Below are positions 52,273 to 60,828 of a stretch of DNA of 64,000 nt, one piece after another. A program made the translations under genes and the position numbers. The DNA is from Nodosilinea sp. E11 (GTDB lineage: Bacteria; Cyanobacteriota; Cyanobacteriia; Phormidesmidales; Phormidesmidaceae), in assembly GCF_032813545.1 (NCBI RefSeq), contig NZ_CP136520.1, forward strand, positions 428,001-492,000. The letters are read 5' to 3'. The notes under the pieces are model-generated. The model saw only the letters and a list, made by a program, of their open reading frames with translations, was not told the DNA's origin and made no database searches. Numbering within the stretch: position 1 is the stretch's first letter; every line of letters begins with the position of its first letter.

Positions 52273-53778
52273 ATGGCAGATTCATTTCAACGTCAGGGCA
52301 ACACCACTGAGCACCTACTGACCACCCCCCAAGGCAGTCACCCCTACACCGCCTCCGCCCAGTGGCAAACCCTTTACGAAAACGATAAGCCGGTGGCTGA
52401 GCTATTCCATGTGGCCTACACCATTGCCGAGCAAGACCCGGCCAAGCGCCCCATTACCTTTGTGTTCAACGGTGGTCCTGGGGCGGCCTCGGCCTACTTG
52501 CACATGGGCGCTCTGGGGCCACGGCGGGTAGTGTTTAACCCCGACGGCAGCCTGCCTCGCCCCCCGGTGCAAGTGGCCGACAACGCCGAGAGCTGGCTCA
52601 GCTTTAGCGACCTGGTGTTTATCGATCCCCTGGGTACTGGCTTCAGCCGCACCTTGCCCAAGGAGGGTGAAAAAGCCGATGCGTCTGACGAAAAATCGGC
52701 CAAGGCCGACAAAGAGGCTGACAAATCAGACGACAAGCCCGACGAAAAAGCCAAAAAATTCTGGGCGGTCGATCGCGACCTCAATAGCCTGGGCGAATTT
52801 ATTCAGACCTACCTGTCAGCCCACCACCGCTGGCTGTCGCCCGTATTCATTGCTGGCGAAAGCTACGGCGGGTTTCGGGTGGCTAAACTCTGTCGCAAGC
52901 TTCAGCAAGACTACGGCGTGGGTCTGTGTGGGGCCATTCTGATTTCACCAGTGATGGAATTTATGCTGCTGGAGGGCAATGACTACAGCCTCAGCGGCTG
53001 GGCAACGGTGATTCCGTCGATGGCCGCGACGGCAGCTTACCACGGGCGGGTCAACACTACCGACAGCCCCGCCGCCCACGGGGCTAAAGCCGCCGACTTT
53101 GCCCGCAAGACTTTAATTCCTCTGCTGGCCCTGGGCAGCACAGCCCCCGCCGAAGACCAGCAACGCGTGTTTGGCGAACTGGCTGCCCTAATTGGCCTCG
53201 CGCCTGAGATCGTACAGCGCCACCGGGGCCGCATCGACATTACTATATTTGCCCGCGAGCTGCTGAGAGAACAACAGCGAATTTTGGGCCTCTACGATGG
53301 CTCAGTCACCGCCATTGACCCCTTCCCCGATCGCCTGCTGAGCGAAGGCACCGACCCCACCCTGGAGGGGATCGATCGCATGTTTACCGGCGCGATCAAC
53401 AGCCATCTGCGCTCTACCCTGGGGGTCGATACCAGCCTTACCTACAACTTGCTCAGCTTTGAGGTGTTCAAAGCCTGGGAGTTTTTGCCCGAGAGCGACT
53501 ACCGCCAGGGCTTTGCTGGCTCTGTGGATGACCTGCGGGTGGGCATGGCCCTCAACCCCTACCTCCAGGTCTACATTACCCACGGCATCTACGACCTGGT
53601 AACGCCCTATTTTTCCTCAGAGCACCTGAAGGATTTGATGAACCTCAACGATGAGCTGCGCCCCAACCTCACTTTGCGCCATTTTCAGGGGGGCCACATG
53701 TTCTATACCTGGGAGGAGTCGCGGCGACAGTGGTTTGACAACATGCAGAGGTTTTATCACCAGGCAATGGGCAAATAG
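52273..53778 (+). CDS. S10-family serine carboxypeptidase-like protein without signal peptide
   Basis: A 501-residue alpha/beta-hydrolase. Ser197 lies in AGESYGGFR, Asp in GIYDLVTPYF (~437) and His in QGGHMFYTW (~478); the oxyanion motif FNGGPGAASA is at ~65. It has no signal peptide, unlike most S10 enzymes, so it is probably cytoplasmic. Residues ~132-162 are a Lys/Asp/Glu-rich insert (EGEKADASDEKSAKADKEAD) of repeat-like composition. Substrate unknown. It stands alone. Confidence 0.87.
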   Translation: MADSFQRQGNTTEHLLTTPQGSHPYTASAQWQTLYENDKPVAELFHVAYTIAEQDPAKRPITFVFNGGPGAASAYLHMGALGPRRVVFNPDGSLPRPPVQVADNAESWLSFSDLVFIDPLGTGFSRTLPKEGEKADASDEKSAKADKEADKSDDKPDEKAKKFWAVDRDLNSLGEFIQTYLSAHHRWLSPVFIAGESYGGFRVAKLCRKLQQDYGVGLCGAILISPVMEFMLLEGNDYSLSGWATVIPSMAATAAYHGRVNTTDSPAAHGAKAADFARKTLIPLLALGSTAPAEDQQRVFGELAALIGLAPEIVQRHRGRIDITIFARELLREQQRILGLYDGSVTAIDPFPDRLLSEGTDPTLEGIDRMFTGAINSHLRSTLGVDTSLTYNLLSFEVFKAWEFLPESDYRQGFAGSVDDLRVGMALNPYLQVYITHGIYDLVTPYFSSEHLKDLMNLNDELRPNLTLRHFQGGHMFYTWEESRRQWFDNMQRFYHQAMGK

Positions 53779-53820
53779 ACATCCCTCGGCTGAACACTTG
53801 CAGTCATCAAACCGAATTTA

Positions 53821-53880
53821 GCTCCCTAATGGTGGGCGGTGCCCACCATTAGGGAGAAAGTTTTCCAAAAGTCTCCTTAA
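53821..53880. repeat. Family C repeat, copy 3 (inverse)
   Basis: Symmetrical CTCCCTAATGGTGGGC...GCCCACCATTAGGGAG followed by AAAAGTCTCCTTAA, the complement of the AAGGGACTTTT end of the copy at 7671. Confidence 0.6.
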
Positions 53881-53886
53881 CCCGCT

Positions 53887-53983
53887 TATACCCAATCCTA
53901 TCTGTATACCCTCGATTTGTAGGGGCAATGCCCCCACGAGGTATCGGTTTCAAATCAGGGTTTTGTGGGTGAGATTGCCTATT
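53887..53983. repeat. Family B repeat, copy 7 (degraded)
   Basis: Centre GTAGGGGCAATGCCCCCAC; ends ATACCCAATCC and GTGAGATTGCCTAT only partly match the family. Confidence 0.55.
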
Positions 53984-54001
53984 AACTATGGAAGTTGCCA
54001 A

Positions 54002-54111
54002 AAAAAACCGACAGACCCTGGCGGGCTTGTCGGTTTGGTTGTGTGTTCCCTGTAGATGACTCGGCTAAAGTTGAGTCAACCTCAGTATTGCTGGAAGGTT
54101 CCCGGAAACCT
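54002..54111 (-). ncRNA. Candidate small RNA with terminator (minus strand)
   Basis: On the minus strand, three stem-loops follow one another: AGGTTTCCGGGAACCT, TGACTC...GAGTCA and a 9-bp stem AAACCGACA/TGTCGGTTT. The last is followed by an unbroken T-run of at least seven bases. No minus-strand gene precedes the terminator except ddl, 600 bp upstream and beyond the antisense TerB-like gene. CAGGGAACACA between the second and third stems vaguely recalls the Yfr2-type motif, with one mismatch. Speculative. Confidence 0.25.
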
Positions 54112-54291
54112 AGCCAATTTGTCACGTGCGGCGGTGAGATTGATCACAAAGTTCAGCAATTTAACTGATGCCAATACCCCAATTAATTCAATACATAGTA
54201 GCGCCGCCCCATGACTCGATTGCACCGTAGCGACTTTGAAGCAAAAATAGGGCATAGAGGGGCAAACGCTAAGTCGAAGGGAAACACTACC

Positions 54292-54702
54292 ATGACCAAA
54301 TTACCCATGGAGCCAGCCGAAGCCCTAGCCAGTATCGCCATGGTGGCGATCGCCGCCGATGGCTACCTGGCCCACCAGGAAGGGCAAGACATGACTATGT
54401 TGCTGTCGCGCATGGCGCTGTTTAGCAGCTACTCCGCCGATGCCCTCCAGCGTCTGTTTAATTTGGTGCTCAACCGCCTCAAGCAAGAGGGGCCAGGGGT
54501 GCTAGTCAACGAGGCCAAGGCCGCCCTGCCCCAAGATTTGCGAGAGACAGCCTTTGCGATCGCCACCGATCTGGTGCTCTCCGATCGCACCGTCACCCCC
54601 CAAGAGCAGGCCTTTTTAGAAGACCTCTACCGCATTCTAGATATTCCCAGTGCCCTGGCCCAGCAGATAGTGCAGGTCATGACGATCAAAAATCGCGGTT
54701 AG
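54292..54702 (+). CDS. TerB-like helical protein
   Basis: A 136-residue all-helical protein with TerB-like features: EALASIAMVAIAADGYLAHQE, then VLSDRTVTPQEQAFLEDLYRILDIP, the second acidic 'DG' and 'SD' turns expected to bind a cation. Frame is open back to 54211, but the ATG at 54292 has AAGGGA ten bases upstream. Role in tellurite resistance is not implied; relatives are widespread in stress-associated loci. It converges with ddl, whose stop is 9 bp away. Confidence 0.75.
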   Translation: MTKLPMEPAEALASIAMVAIAADGYLAHQEGQDMTMLLSRMALFSSYSADALQRLFNLVLNRLKQEGPGVLVNEAKAALPQDLRETAFAIATDLVLSDRTVTPQEQAFLEDLYRILDIPSALAQQIVQVMTIKNRG

Positions 54703-54710
54703 ATGGCACC

Positions 54711-55781
54711 CTAAGTTGCCGCCTCAGCCCGCTCAAACCCCAGCTGAATCAGCCTGTCTACTAACGCCTCAAAGGAAACCCCGCTGGCCTCCCACATCAT
54801 GGGGTACATGCTGGTGGCGGTGAAGCCGGGGAACGTATTGATCTCGTTGATCAGCACCTCCCCGGTGGCCTCCACGTAGAAAAAATCTACCCGAGAGATG
54901 CCGGTGGCATCTACCGCCTGAAAGGCCGTTACCGCCATCGACTGAATGCGCTGGGCGATCGCCTCGGGCACCTGGGCCGGGATGGTGTGCTGAGACTGGC
55001 CGCTGGTGTATTTGGTCTCGTAGTCGTAGAAGCTGCTCTGAAAGGTAATTTCGCCCACCAGAGAGGCTTGGGGATTGTGGTTGCCCAGCACGGCGCACTC
55101 AACTTCGCGGGCCACCACCCCAGTTTCGACAATGATGCGGCGATCGTAGCTGGCGGCGCTGTCGAGGGCCGCTTCGAGTTCTTTGCGGCTGGTAGCCTTA
55201 GCAATGCCCACCGACGAACCCAGGTTGGCAGGTTTGACAAAGCAGGGGTAGCCCAGCTCGGTTTCGATGCGATCGCACAATTTTGGAAATACGCAGGGGT
55301 TTGACCACACCTCAGCCCGATCTACGGCCAGGTACTTGACCTGGGGCAGACCGGCCTGGGCAAAGGCCGTTTTCATGGCAATTTTGTCCATGCCGACTGC
55401 CGAGCCCAGCACCCCAGAGCCAACAAAGGGCTGCTGCATTAGGGTAAACAGGCCCTGCACCGTACCATCTTCACCGTTGGGGCCGTGGAGTACCGGAAAC
55501 CAAATGTCGATCGCATCGACCTGGTCAAACTGGGGCAGGCGCAGGCGAGGCGTTGCGGCTGGGGTCGTGGCCTGGGGGGGCACTCCGGCGGCCAACACCG
55601 CTGCCGCCTCAGCCCCGGCCTGCCAAACACCATCTTTGCGAATGTAGACGGGCAGCACAGTGTACTTGTCGGCGTTGGTGCCGCTGGCCAGGGCGCGGGC
55701 GATCGCCATCGCCGAACAAATCGACACCTCATGCTCCCCCGAACAGCCGCCAAACACTAACCCTACCGTTACGGTTGCCAT
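54711..55781 (-). CDS. ddl: D-alanine--D-alanine ligase
   Basis: A 356-residue ATP-grasp enzyme that joins two D-Ala for peptidoglycan. N-terminal [14 protein letters not shown] contains the substrate Glu and Ser; [27 protein letters not shown] (ATP binding) and [21 protein letters not shown] (metal ligands) are all present. Length is typical. An upstream hairpin with T-run on the minus strand (55863-55902), 80 bases before the start, might be an attenuator. It converges with the TerB-like gene. Confidence 0.95.
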   Translation of the reverse strand: MATVTVGLVFGGCSGEHEVSICSAMAIARALASGTNADKYTVLPVYIRKDGVWQAGAEAAAVLAAGVPPQATTPAATPRLRLPQFDQVDAIDIWFPVLHGPNGEDGTVQGLFTLMQQPFVGSGVLGSAVGMDKIAMKTAFAQAGLPQVKYLAVDRAEVWSNPCVFPKLCDRIETELGYPCFVKPANLGSSVGIAKATSRKELEAALDSAASYDRRIIVETGVVAREVECAVLGNHNPQASLVGEITFQSSFYDYETKYTSGQSQHTIPAQVPEAIAQRIQSMAVTAFQAVDATGISRVDFFYVEATGEVLINEINTFPGFTATSMYPMMWEASGVSFEALVDRLIQLGFERAEAAT

Positions 55782-55862
55782 AGCTTGCCTACCTTCGCGC
55801 CAATTGCGGATAAGGTATCACAGAAGCGATCGCCTGCCCCATGGCCCAAGCCATCCCGGCGC

Positions 55863-55902
55863 AAAAAAAAGCCTTGAGATCCCTCCAGGTATCTCAAGGC
55901 TT
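55863..55902 (-). terminator. Strong minus-strand terminator upstream of ddl
   Basis: A 12-bp perfect stem (55869-55880 / 55891-55902, AAGCCTTGAGAT) with a ten-base loop and an eight-base T-run on the minus strand. It lies 82-121 bases upstream of the ddl start and there is no minus-strand gene before it, so it is either a leader attenuator or ends a small RNA. Confidence 0.88.
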
Positions 55903-56078
55903 AACAATCAGGGTGCATCTACCTTTCCTTAATACGTTGAGGAAGCTAACCATCCGGACAGTTATTTATTTTTTGGGTCGCTAGGTTTGCTCCGGGAAGA
56001 ATTAAATGGTCCAGGGCTGCGGTCGATCGGTCATCACAGTGCATAATGCCATTGATACAAGGTGTGGCAGAGTGAGCG

Positions 56079-56396
56079 GTGAAATACTTTTTTCTTTCTG
56101 ACGGTTGGGTGACAGGCCGAGTGTGGGAGTTTGGTGGTCTGTGGAATGAGATCGGCTGGCAGCGCAAGCCCCACATGCGTCGCCTAAATCTGTCGATTCA
56201 AGAACAGGGCGAAACCCTTTGGCTCTATCAGGTCGAAGAGACCGTGCTAATGGTCGAGGTTAAACCCGAAAATGAAATCGGTAGCCCCATTGGGCAGGTG
56301 GTGCTCAAACGGCTGATCACGGCCGAGCAGGTGATTGATCGCCTCTGCGCCGCCAACAGCGACATGGCCAACGAAAATTTGCACGAAAAGGCCTAG
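56079..56396 (+). CDS. Conserved cyanobacterial hypothetical protein
   Basis: A 105-residue protein (GTG start) with dense conserved-looking aromatic content: MKYFFLSDGWVTGRVWEFGGLW, then ETLWLYQVEETVLMVEVKP and GQVVLKRLITAEQVIDRL. It lacks a signal peptide or membrane segment. The pattern recalls a small protein family seen in many cyanobacteria; the function is unknown and I do not assign a name. It is followed by a HIP1-rich gap and plsY. Confidence 0.7.
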   Translation: MKYFFLSDGWVTGRVWEFGGLWNEIGWQRKPHMRRLNLSIQEQGETLWLYQVEETVLMVEVKPENEIGSPIGQVVLKRLITAEQVIDRLCAANSDMANENLHEKA

Positions 56397-56622
56397 GGCT
56401 GGTCTCCATAGCTAGGTGAGGATTGCTAACGTCTTTGCTAACCTGAGGCCCCAATCCTCCTAGACTAGATATAGCAACTAGATACCGACAAGCGATCGCC
56501 CTAGGCATGACAAGCTGGGGCGATCGCTTGTCGGTCGGTTGCATACCCTCCGTTTGCACCAAACTATTTGCATCACCCATTTCACCTCATTTATCTCTCA
56601 CCGTAGTTAAGGACATAGGGCG

Positions 56623-57270
56623 TTGGCGGTATTAGCAATTGTGCTGCTGCTGGTGGCAGCTTACCTCTTAGGTTCCATTCCCACTGGTTATTTGGTAGCC
56701 AAGTGGCTCAAAGGCATCGACATTCGCCAGCACGGGTCGGGAGGCACCGGGGCCACCAACGTGCTGAGAACGGTCGGCAAAGGGGCGGCGATCGCCGTGC
56801 TGGCGATCGATCTGCTCAAGGGGCTACTGGCGGTGCTGTTAGTGGCCGCCGTGTGGCCGACGTTCGCCGCCCTACTCCCCGAGGCGGCAGCATGGCAACC
56901 CTGGCTCACCATGCTGGCTGGCCTCATGGCCCTGGTGGGCCACAGCAAATCGGTCTGGATTAACTTTACCGGCGGTAAGTCGGCTGCCTCGGGGCTGGGA
57001 GTCTTAATCGGCCTGGCCTGGCCGGTAGCCCTAGGGGCAGCGGCAGCCTTTGCAATTACCCTAGCCCTTAGCCGCATGGTGTCTTTGGGGTCGATCGCGG
57101 CCGCGATCGCCACCGTAGTGCTGATGGTAGTCACCGGCCAGCCGCTGCCCTACGCCGTGTTGGGCACCCTGGGCGCGGTCTATGTAATTCTGCGCCACCG
57201 CAGCAACATCGATCGCATGCTGGCCGGCACCGAACCCCGCCTTGGGCAGCAGCCCTCTAACCTCAGCTAG
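56623..57270 (+). CDS. plsY: Glycerol-3-phosphate acyltransferase
   Basis: A 215-residue membrane enzyme that transfers acyl groups from acyl-phosphate to glycerol-3-phosphate, the first step of phospholipid synthesis. Motif 1 is LLGSIPTGYLVAKWLKGIDIRQHGSGGTGATNVLR with the Ser and Arg/His of the active site; motif 2 is GHSKSVWINFTGGKSAASGLG; motif 3 is YVILRHRSNIDRMLAGTE. About five helices. The start is TTG, with AAGGA upstream. It converges with the fasciclin gene. Confidence 0.94.
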   Translation: MAVLAIVLLLVAAYLLGSIPTGYLVAKWLKGIDIRQHGSGGTGATNVLRTVGKGAAIAVLAIDLLKGLLAVLLVAAVWPTFAALLPEAAAWQPWLTMLAGLMALVGHSKSVWINFTGGKSAASGLGVLIGLAWPVALGAAAAFAITLALSRMVSLGSIAAAIATVVLMVVTGQPLPYAVLGTLGAVYVILRHRSNIDRMLAGTEPRLGQQPSNLS

Positions 57271-57282
57271 GGGCTAAGCCAC

Positions 57283-57315
57283 AAAAAAACCTCCAGGGCT
57301 AAGCTCTGGAGGTTT
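57283..57315 (-). terminator. Rho-independent terminator of the fasciclin gene
   Basis: A 10-bp stem AAACCTCCAG / CTGGAGGTTT with a nine-base loop, followed on the minus strand by a seven-base T-run (57283-57289). It lies 55 bases past the fasciclin stop and may also slow plsY read-through. Confidence 0.9.
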
Positions 57316-57369
57316 AAGAGAAGTCAGGAATTCCGAAGGTGTCGAAAAACTCTCAGAGCCGAGTCAGGC

Positions 57370-57975
57370 CTAGAGCGCCAAGCCGGGGGGTAAAATCACC
57401 TGGTCAATGGCGTGGATGATGCCGTTGCTAGCTTGAATGTCGGCTTCAGTCACCATGGCCTGGTTGACCATCACATCGCCCGTAGCGTCGTCAACTTGCA
57501 GGGCAATAGTTTCACCCGAAGCACTGGGTACATCCCCAGTGGTCACCGCAGAGGCAGGCACTTCCCCATCGACTACGTGGTAGGTCAAGACTTGGCGCAG
57601 CACGTCTTGGTTCTCAGGCAGCAGCAGCTGGTCTAGGGTACCGTCGGGTAGCGCGTCAAAGGCGGCGTTGGTGGGCGCAAACAGAGTAATCGGGCCACTG
57701 GTGGCCAGGGCTTCGGTCAGCCCGGCAGCCTCAACAGCCTCGACTAGGGTGCTAAAGTCGCTTTCGCTGGCAGCCACGTCAAGAACACTGTTGCCGTCAC
57801 CAGCGGTCTCGTAGCCAGCAGCAGGCGCTTCGGTCGTGGCTGAATCCTGAGCAGGCGTAGTACCGGCGGTGGTGTCGGTGGTGTCGGTACCGCAGGCTGC
57901 TAGCAGAGCCGCAGCACCAACGCTGGCAAACCCAACAGCCCAACGCTTAGCCATGGACGAACGCTTATTAATCAT
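57370..57975 (-). CDS. Fasciclin-domain lipoprotein
   Basis: A 201-residue exported protein: lipobox LLAAC near residue 28, a Thr/Ala-rich linker, and one fasciclin (FAS1) domain (~65-200: TLVEAVEAAGLTEAL, ITLFAPTNAAFDAL, VLTYHVVDGEVPA, ASNGIIHAIDQVILPP). FAS1 proteins are involved in adhesion in other organisms. ATG start with AAGGA nine bases upstream. Location: outer face of the membrane or periplasm. Confidence 0.92.
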   Translation of the reverse strand: MINKRSSMAKRWAVGFASVGAAALLAACGTDTTDTTAGTTPAQDSATTEAPAAGYETAGDGNSVLDVAASESDFSTLVEAVEAAGLTEALATSGPITLFAPTNAAFDALPDGTLDQLLLPENQDVLRQVLTYHVVDGEVPASAVTTGDVPSASGETIALQVDDATGDVMVNQAMVTEADIQASNGIIHAIDQVILPPGLAL

Positions 57976-58186
57976 CGGGAATAGTCCTTACACTCGAAAC
58001 TGCATGCACCAGGGTGCAAAGTACAAAACTAAGTCGGGAGTCACCCCGCAAGAGCACTTAACGTACCTTAACGATCGCGCCTAAAGCGTCCCTCCCCCCA
58101 AAGTTAGAACCCGCTTGTTCCCGCAGGGGGCAACAATCTACCCTAGGGTGGAGGGAGGGGTGTCGCACAGTTTCTGACAACCAGCC

Positions 58187-59644
58187 TCACAGGTCTGAAG
58201 CGGTGCTGTCTAACTCTGGCCCCGCTTCGGCGGCTATCCGCTGCTGGCGCTGGGTTTGCAGAGCTAGCAAGATCTGCTGGTGGCGATCGCGGCTAATCGG
58301 GTAACGGTAGCAAAACCACAGCCCTACTACTAGCAGCAGTGCGGGCAGCGGACCAATCAATAGACGGATGGCGTTGAGCGCAGCGGCAGGCTGACTGTCG
58401 GCGTTGGCGACATAGCCAGTCCAGCCCAGCACCTGCCCCGAGATAAACAGAGCGATCGCCAGCCCCAGCTTTTGCAAGAACACCAGGGCGCTAAAGTACA
58501 GCCCCTCCCGCCGCAGGCCGGTGTTGAGTTCGTCTAGGTCAACCACGTCGGGCAGCATGGCAAAGGGCACCATATACAACGTGGCCACCCCAATCCCGGC
58601 AATCACGCCGAGACTATACATCCAGACCACCTGCCCCGGCTGCACCGTGGCCAACCCGCCCAGGGCCAAAGCCGCCAGGGGAGCCCCCATCAGAAACACG
58701 GTACGCTTACCGGTGCGCTTGGCCACCCAGTCCCAGCCCCAGAGCATGGCGATCGCAGTACCCTGCACAGCCAGCGCCATCTGGGCAAAGTGGGTGGCGG
58801 GCAACCCCATCCAGGCCCCGACAAAGTAGGGCAGCATGGCGGCGGTCACCTGCACACTCATCCAGCCGCAGAGATAGAGGCCCAAAACCTGGCGAAAGGC
58901 CGAGTTGCTAAACACGCTGCGCAGCTGGGGCAGCAGGGCTGGGCTCTGGGTGTCGGTAGCCAGCCGAGGCCGTCCAGCCTGCACCTGCCAGTAGCGGCGG
59001 TAGGTGCCCGCCACGCACAGGCCAATAATCACCACCGCCAAACTCGCCGACAGCGCCCCCAAAATAATGTACTGGCGGGCCGGGTCGGCCACTCGGGCAA
59101 ATACCGCCTGGGCCATCAGCAGCGCCACAATGCTGCCGCCAATGCTAAAGGCCGACTTCATGCCGATCAGATCGGTGCGCTCGTCGTAGTCGTCGGCCAG
59201 TTCTGCCGCCAGGGCCGTATAAGGCAACTGCACGGTAGTAAAGGCGGCAAAGGCAAAGAGCGACAGCACAATATAGTAGGCAAAAATGCCCCACTGACTG
59301 GCAAAGGGCGGCACCGTCCACAGCAGCACCGACGAGATCGCCAGCGGAATCACCCCCCCCAGCATCCAGGGGTAGCGGCGGCCCCACGGCGACACGGTGC
59401 GATCGCTCAGCCAGCCAATTAACGGATCATTAATCGCATCCCAAAAGCGGCCAAACAGCAGCACTGCCCCCGCCAGAGCCGGGCTTAACCCCGCCACCGT
59501 AGTAAAAAAATACAGCACAAAAAACGCAGACAGGCTGGCCGGCACCGCCGCCGCCAGCTCACCTACGCCGTAGAACACTTTTACCGAAAACGGCAGCGGC
59601 GGTAGCTTAGACAACGGGGTAACTCCAGGAGAGACTAAGAGCAT
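58187..59644 (-). CDS. MFS transporter, glycoside-pentoside-hexuronide (GPH) type
   Basis: A 485-residue 12-helix carrier with the GPH hallmark FYGVGELAAAVPASL, then LLFGRFWDAINDPLIGWLSDRT (conserved Asp pair), WGRRYPWML, TVQLPYTALAAELADDYDERT. MelB-type members use Na+, H+ or Li+ with sugars; the substrate here is unknown. The C-terminal tail is longer than usual, polar and Gln-rich. Start ATG at 59644. Divergent from the following lipoprotein gene. Confidence 0.9.
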   Translation of the reverse strand: MLLVSPGVTPLSKLPPLPFSVKVFYGVGELAAAVPASLSAFFVLYFFTTVAGLSPALAGAVLLFGRFWDAINDPLIGWLSDRTVSPWGRRYPWMLGGVIPLAISSVLLWTVPPFASQWGIFAYYIVLSLFAFAAFTTVQLPYTALAAELADDYDERTDLIGMKSAFSIGGSIVALLMAQAVFARVADPARQYIILGALSASLAVVIIGLCVAGTYRRYWQVQAGRPRLATDTQSPALLPQLRSVFSNSAFRQVLGLYLCGWMSVQVTAAMLPYFVGAWMGLPATHFAQMALAVQGTAIAMLWGWDWVAKRTGKRTVFLMGAPLAALALGGLATVQPGQVVWMYSLGVIAGIGVATLYMVPFAMLPDVVDLDELNTGLRREGLYFSALVFLQKLGLAIALFISGQVLGWTGYVANADSQPAAALNAIRLLIGPLPALLLVVGLWFCYRYPISRDRHQQILLALQTQRQQRIAAEAGPELDSTASDL

Positions 59645-59747
59645 TAGGGCCTCATCATCCCACAGGTTTCATCCAGATGTAGGGCTTTAGAATCGTTGGC
59701 CAGTCGCCGCGATAAGATAGCGGCGATACCAAGTGGAGAGGCTCACC

Positions 59748-60395
59748 TTGGCCAGGGCAATAGGACTCAAATTGCTGATCATTGGGTTAGTGCTAGCTAC
59801 CGGGGTCGCCTGCGATCGCCAGAGTTTAACGGGTGACCCGCCCCCCTCTGCTCCCCTTAATGCTCCCGGCCCGCCACCGCCCCCAGACGGAGCGTTTCTA
59901 GCGCAAATGGCCCCCGACCAAACCAGCCAGCTCACTAGCCTGGGGGTAGATGTGGTGGTGCCCGGCGAGGTGCCGCCCGCCTTTGCGATCGTAGAAATGC
60001 GGATTGACCAGGGCGACCCTGGCCCCGCCTACCTAGTGGTCTACCAAAATGATCTTAACCAGTGCTTTGCCGTCGAATTTGCCGCCGATGGCATTGGTGA
60101 CCCGCTACCCACCGAAAACCGCCTTCCCCTTCAGCCGCCGCTGTTTGGCGATCAGGGCTACGGCCTCAACTACGGCCCCTTTGCCGAAGCCGATATGCAG
60201 AGCCAGTTCCCTGAACCCAACCTCTTCACCGACTGGATGCTAGGCCCCTCCGGTGCCTACCGCTTGATTGGGGCCACCTACATTGGCGACCTGTTTGAGT
60301 CTCTGGGCAACTGCGAAGACGTCAGCCCCGAGGTGGCCGTGGCCCTGGCCGAATCGTTTACGGTGCTGAGTGCTGACCCGATGGGGGCCGACTAG
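59748..60395 (+). CDS. Hypothetical lipoprotein
   Basis: A 215-residue lipoprotein precursor (signal ARAIGLKLLIIGLVLATGVAC, lipobox GVAC), proline-rich linker (PPPSAPLNAPGPPPPP) and a globular domain with VVVYQNDLNQCFAVEFAADG and a final CEDVSPEVAVALAESF. No family recognised. The TTG at 59748 follows GGAGAGG with six-base spacing and is preferred over the GTG at 59733. Confidence 0.65.
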   Translation: MARAIGLKLLIIGLVLATGVACDRQSLTGDPPPSAPLNAPGPPPPPDGAFLAQMAPDQTSQLTSLGVDVVVPGEVPPAFAIVEMRIDQGDPGPAYLVVYQNDLNQCFAVEFAADGIGDPLPTENRLPLQPPLFGDQGYGLNYGPFAEADMQSQFPEPNLFTDWMLGPSGAYRLIGATYIGDLFESLGNCEDVSPEVAVALAESFTVLSADPMGAD

Positions 60396-60481
60396 GAGAC
60401 AGCGCCAGTCCCCTGCGCTGATCCCGGTATCGTGAGAGAATAAATCTTTATAAATTGCACTCTCAGCTTAGGACGTTTGGC

Positions 60482-60817
60482 ATGGCCGAAATTCAGTTTG
60501 CCCGTGGCATTGCAGAACCCGTAATTCCCGATGTTCGCCTCACCCGCGCTAAGGATGGTTCAGACGGTACGGCCACCTTTTATTTCGACTATCCCCAGGC
60601 GCTCTCGCAGCAGGAAGGGGTGGAGATCACCGGCATGTATCTCGTTGACGAAGAAGGGGAACTGGTGACCCGAGACGTCAACGGCAAGTTCATCAATGGC
60701 GAACCCGCAGGCATTGAAGCGATCTACGTGATGAAAAGCGAAGCCGATTGGGATCGCTTTATGCGGTTTATGAACCGCTACGCTGAACAAAACGGTCTGG
60801 GTTTCACCAAGAGCTAG
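60482..60817 (+). CDS. psb28: Photosystem II assembly protein Psb28
   Basis: The 111-residue protein matches Psb28 ([22 protein letters not shown], then [26 protein letters not shown] and [15 protein letters not shown]), an assembly factor that binds the cytoplasmic side of CP47-containing PSII intermediates and is absent from mature PSII. Start ATG at 60482 matches the family; the frame opens earlier. It is followed, 11 bp on, by moaB. Confidence 0.95.
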   Translation: MAEIQFARGIAEPVIPDVRLTRAKDGSDGTATFYFDYPQALSQQEGVEITGMYLVDEEGELVTRDVNGKFINGEPAGIEAIYVMKSEADWDRFMRFMNRYAEQNGLGFTKS

Positions 60818-60828
60818 TTGCCCTGACT

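Larger units (their letters stand above)
53779..54291. other. Gap with repeats and a minus-strand hairpin cluster
   Basis: Contains a family C repeat in inverted orientation (53821-53880), a family B repeat (53887-53983) and three hairpins, 54005-54036, 54057-54078 and 54096-54111. No gene is supported. Confidence 0.6.

Noticed and set aside
54002-54111. Yfr1 RNA
   Set aside because: The conserved unpaired ACTCCTCACAC sequence of Yfr1 is not present.
55946-56176. A minus-strand ORF opposite the start of the 105-residue hypothetical gene
   Set aside because: It is antisense to a gene with conserved-looking sequence and shows no coding signature; a small RNA or leader is more likely here.
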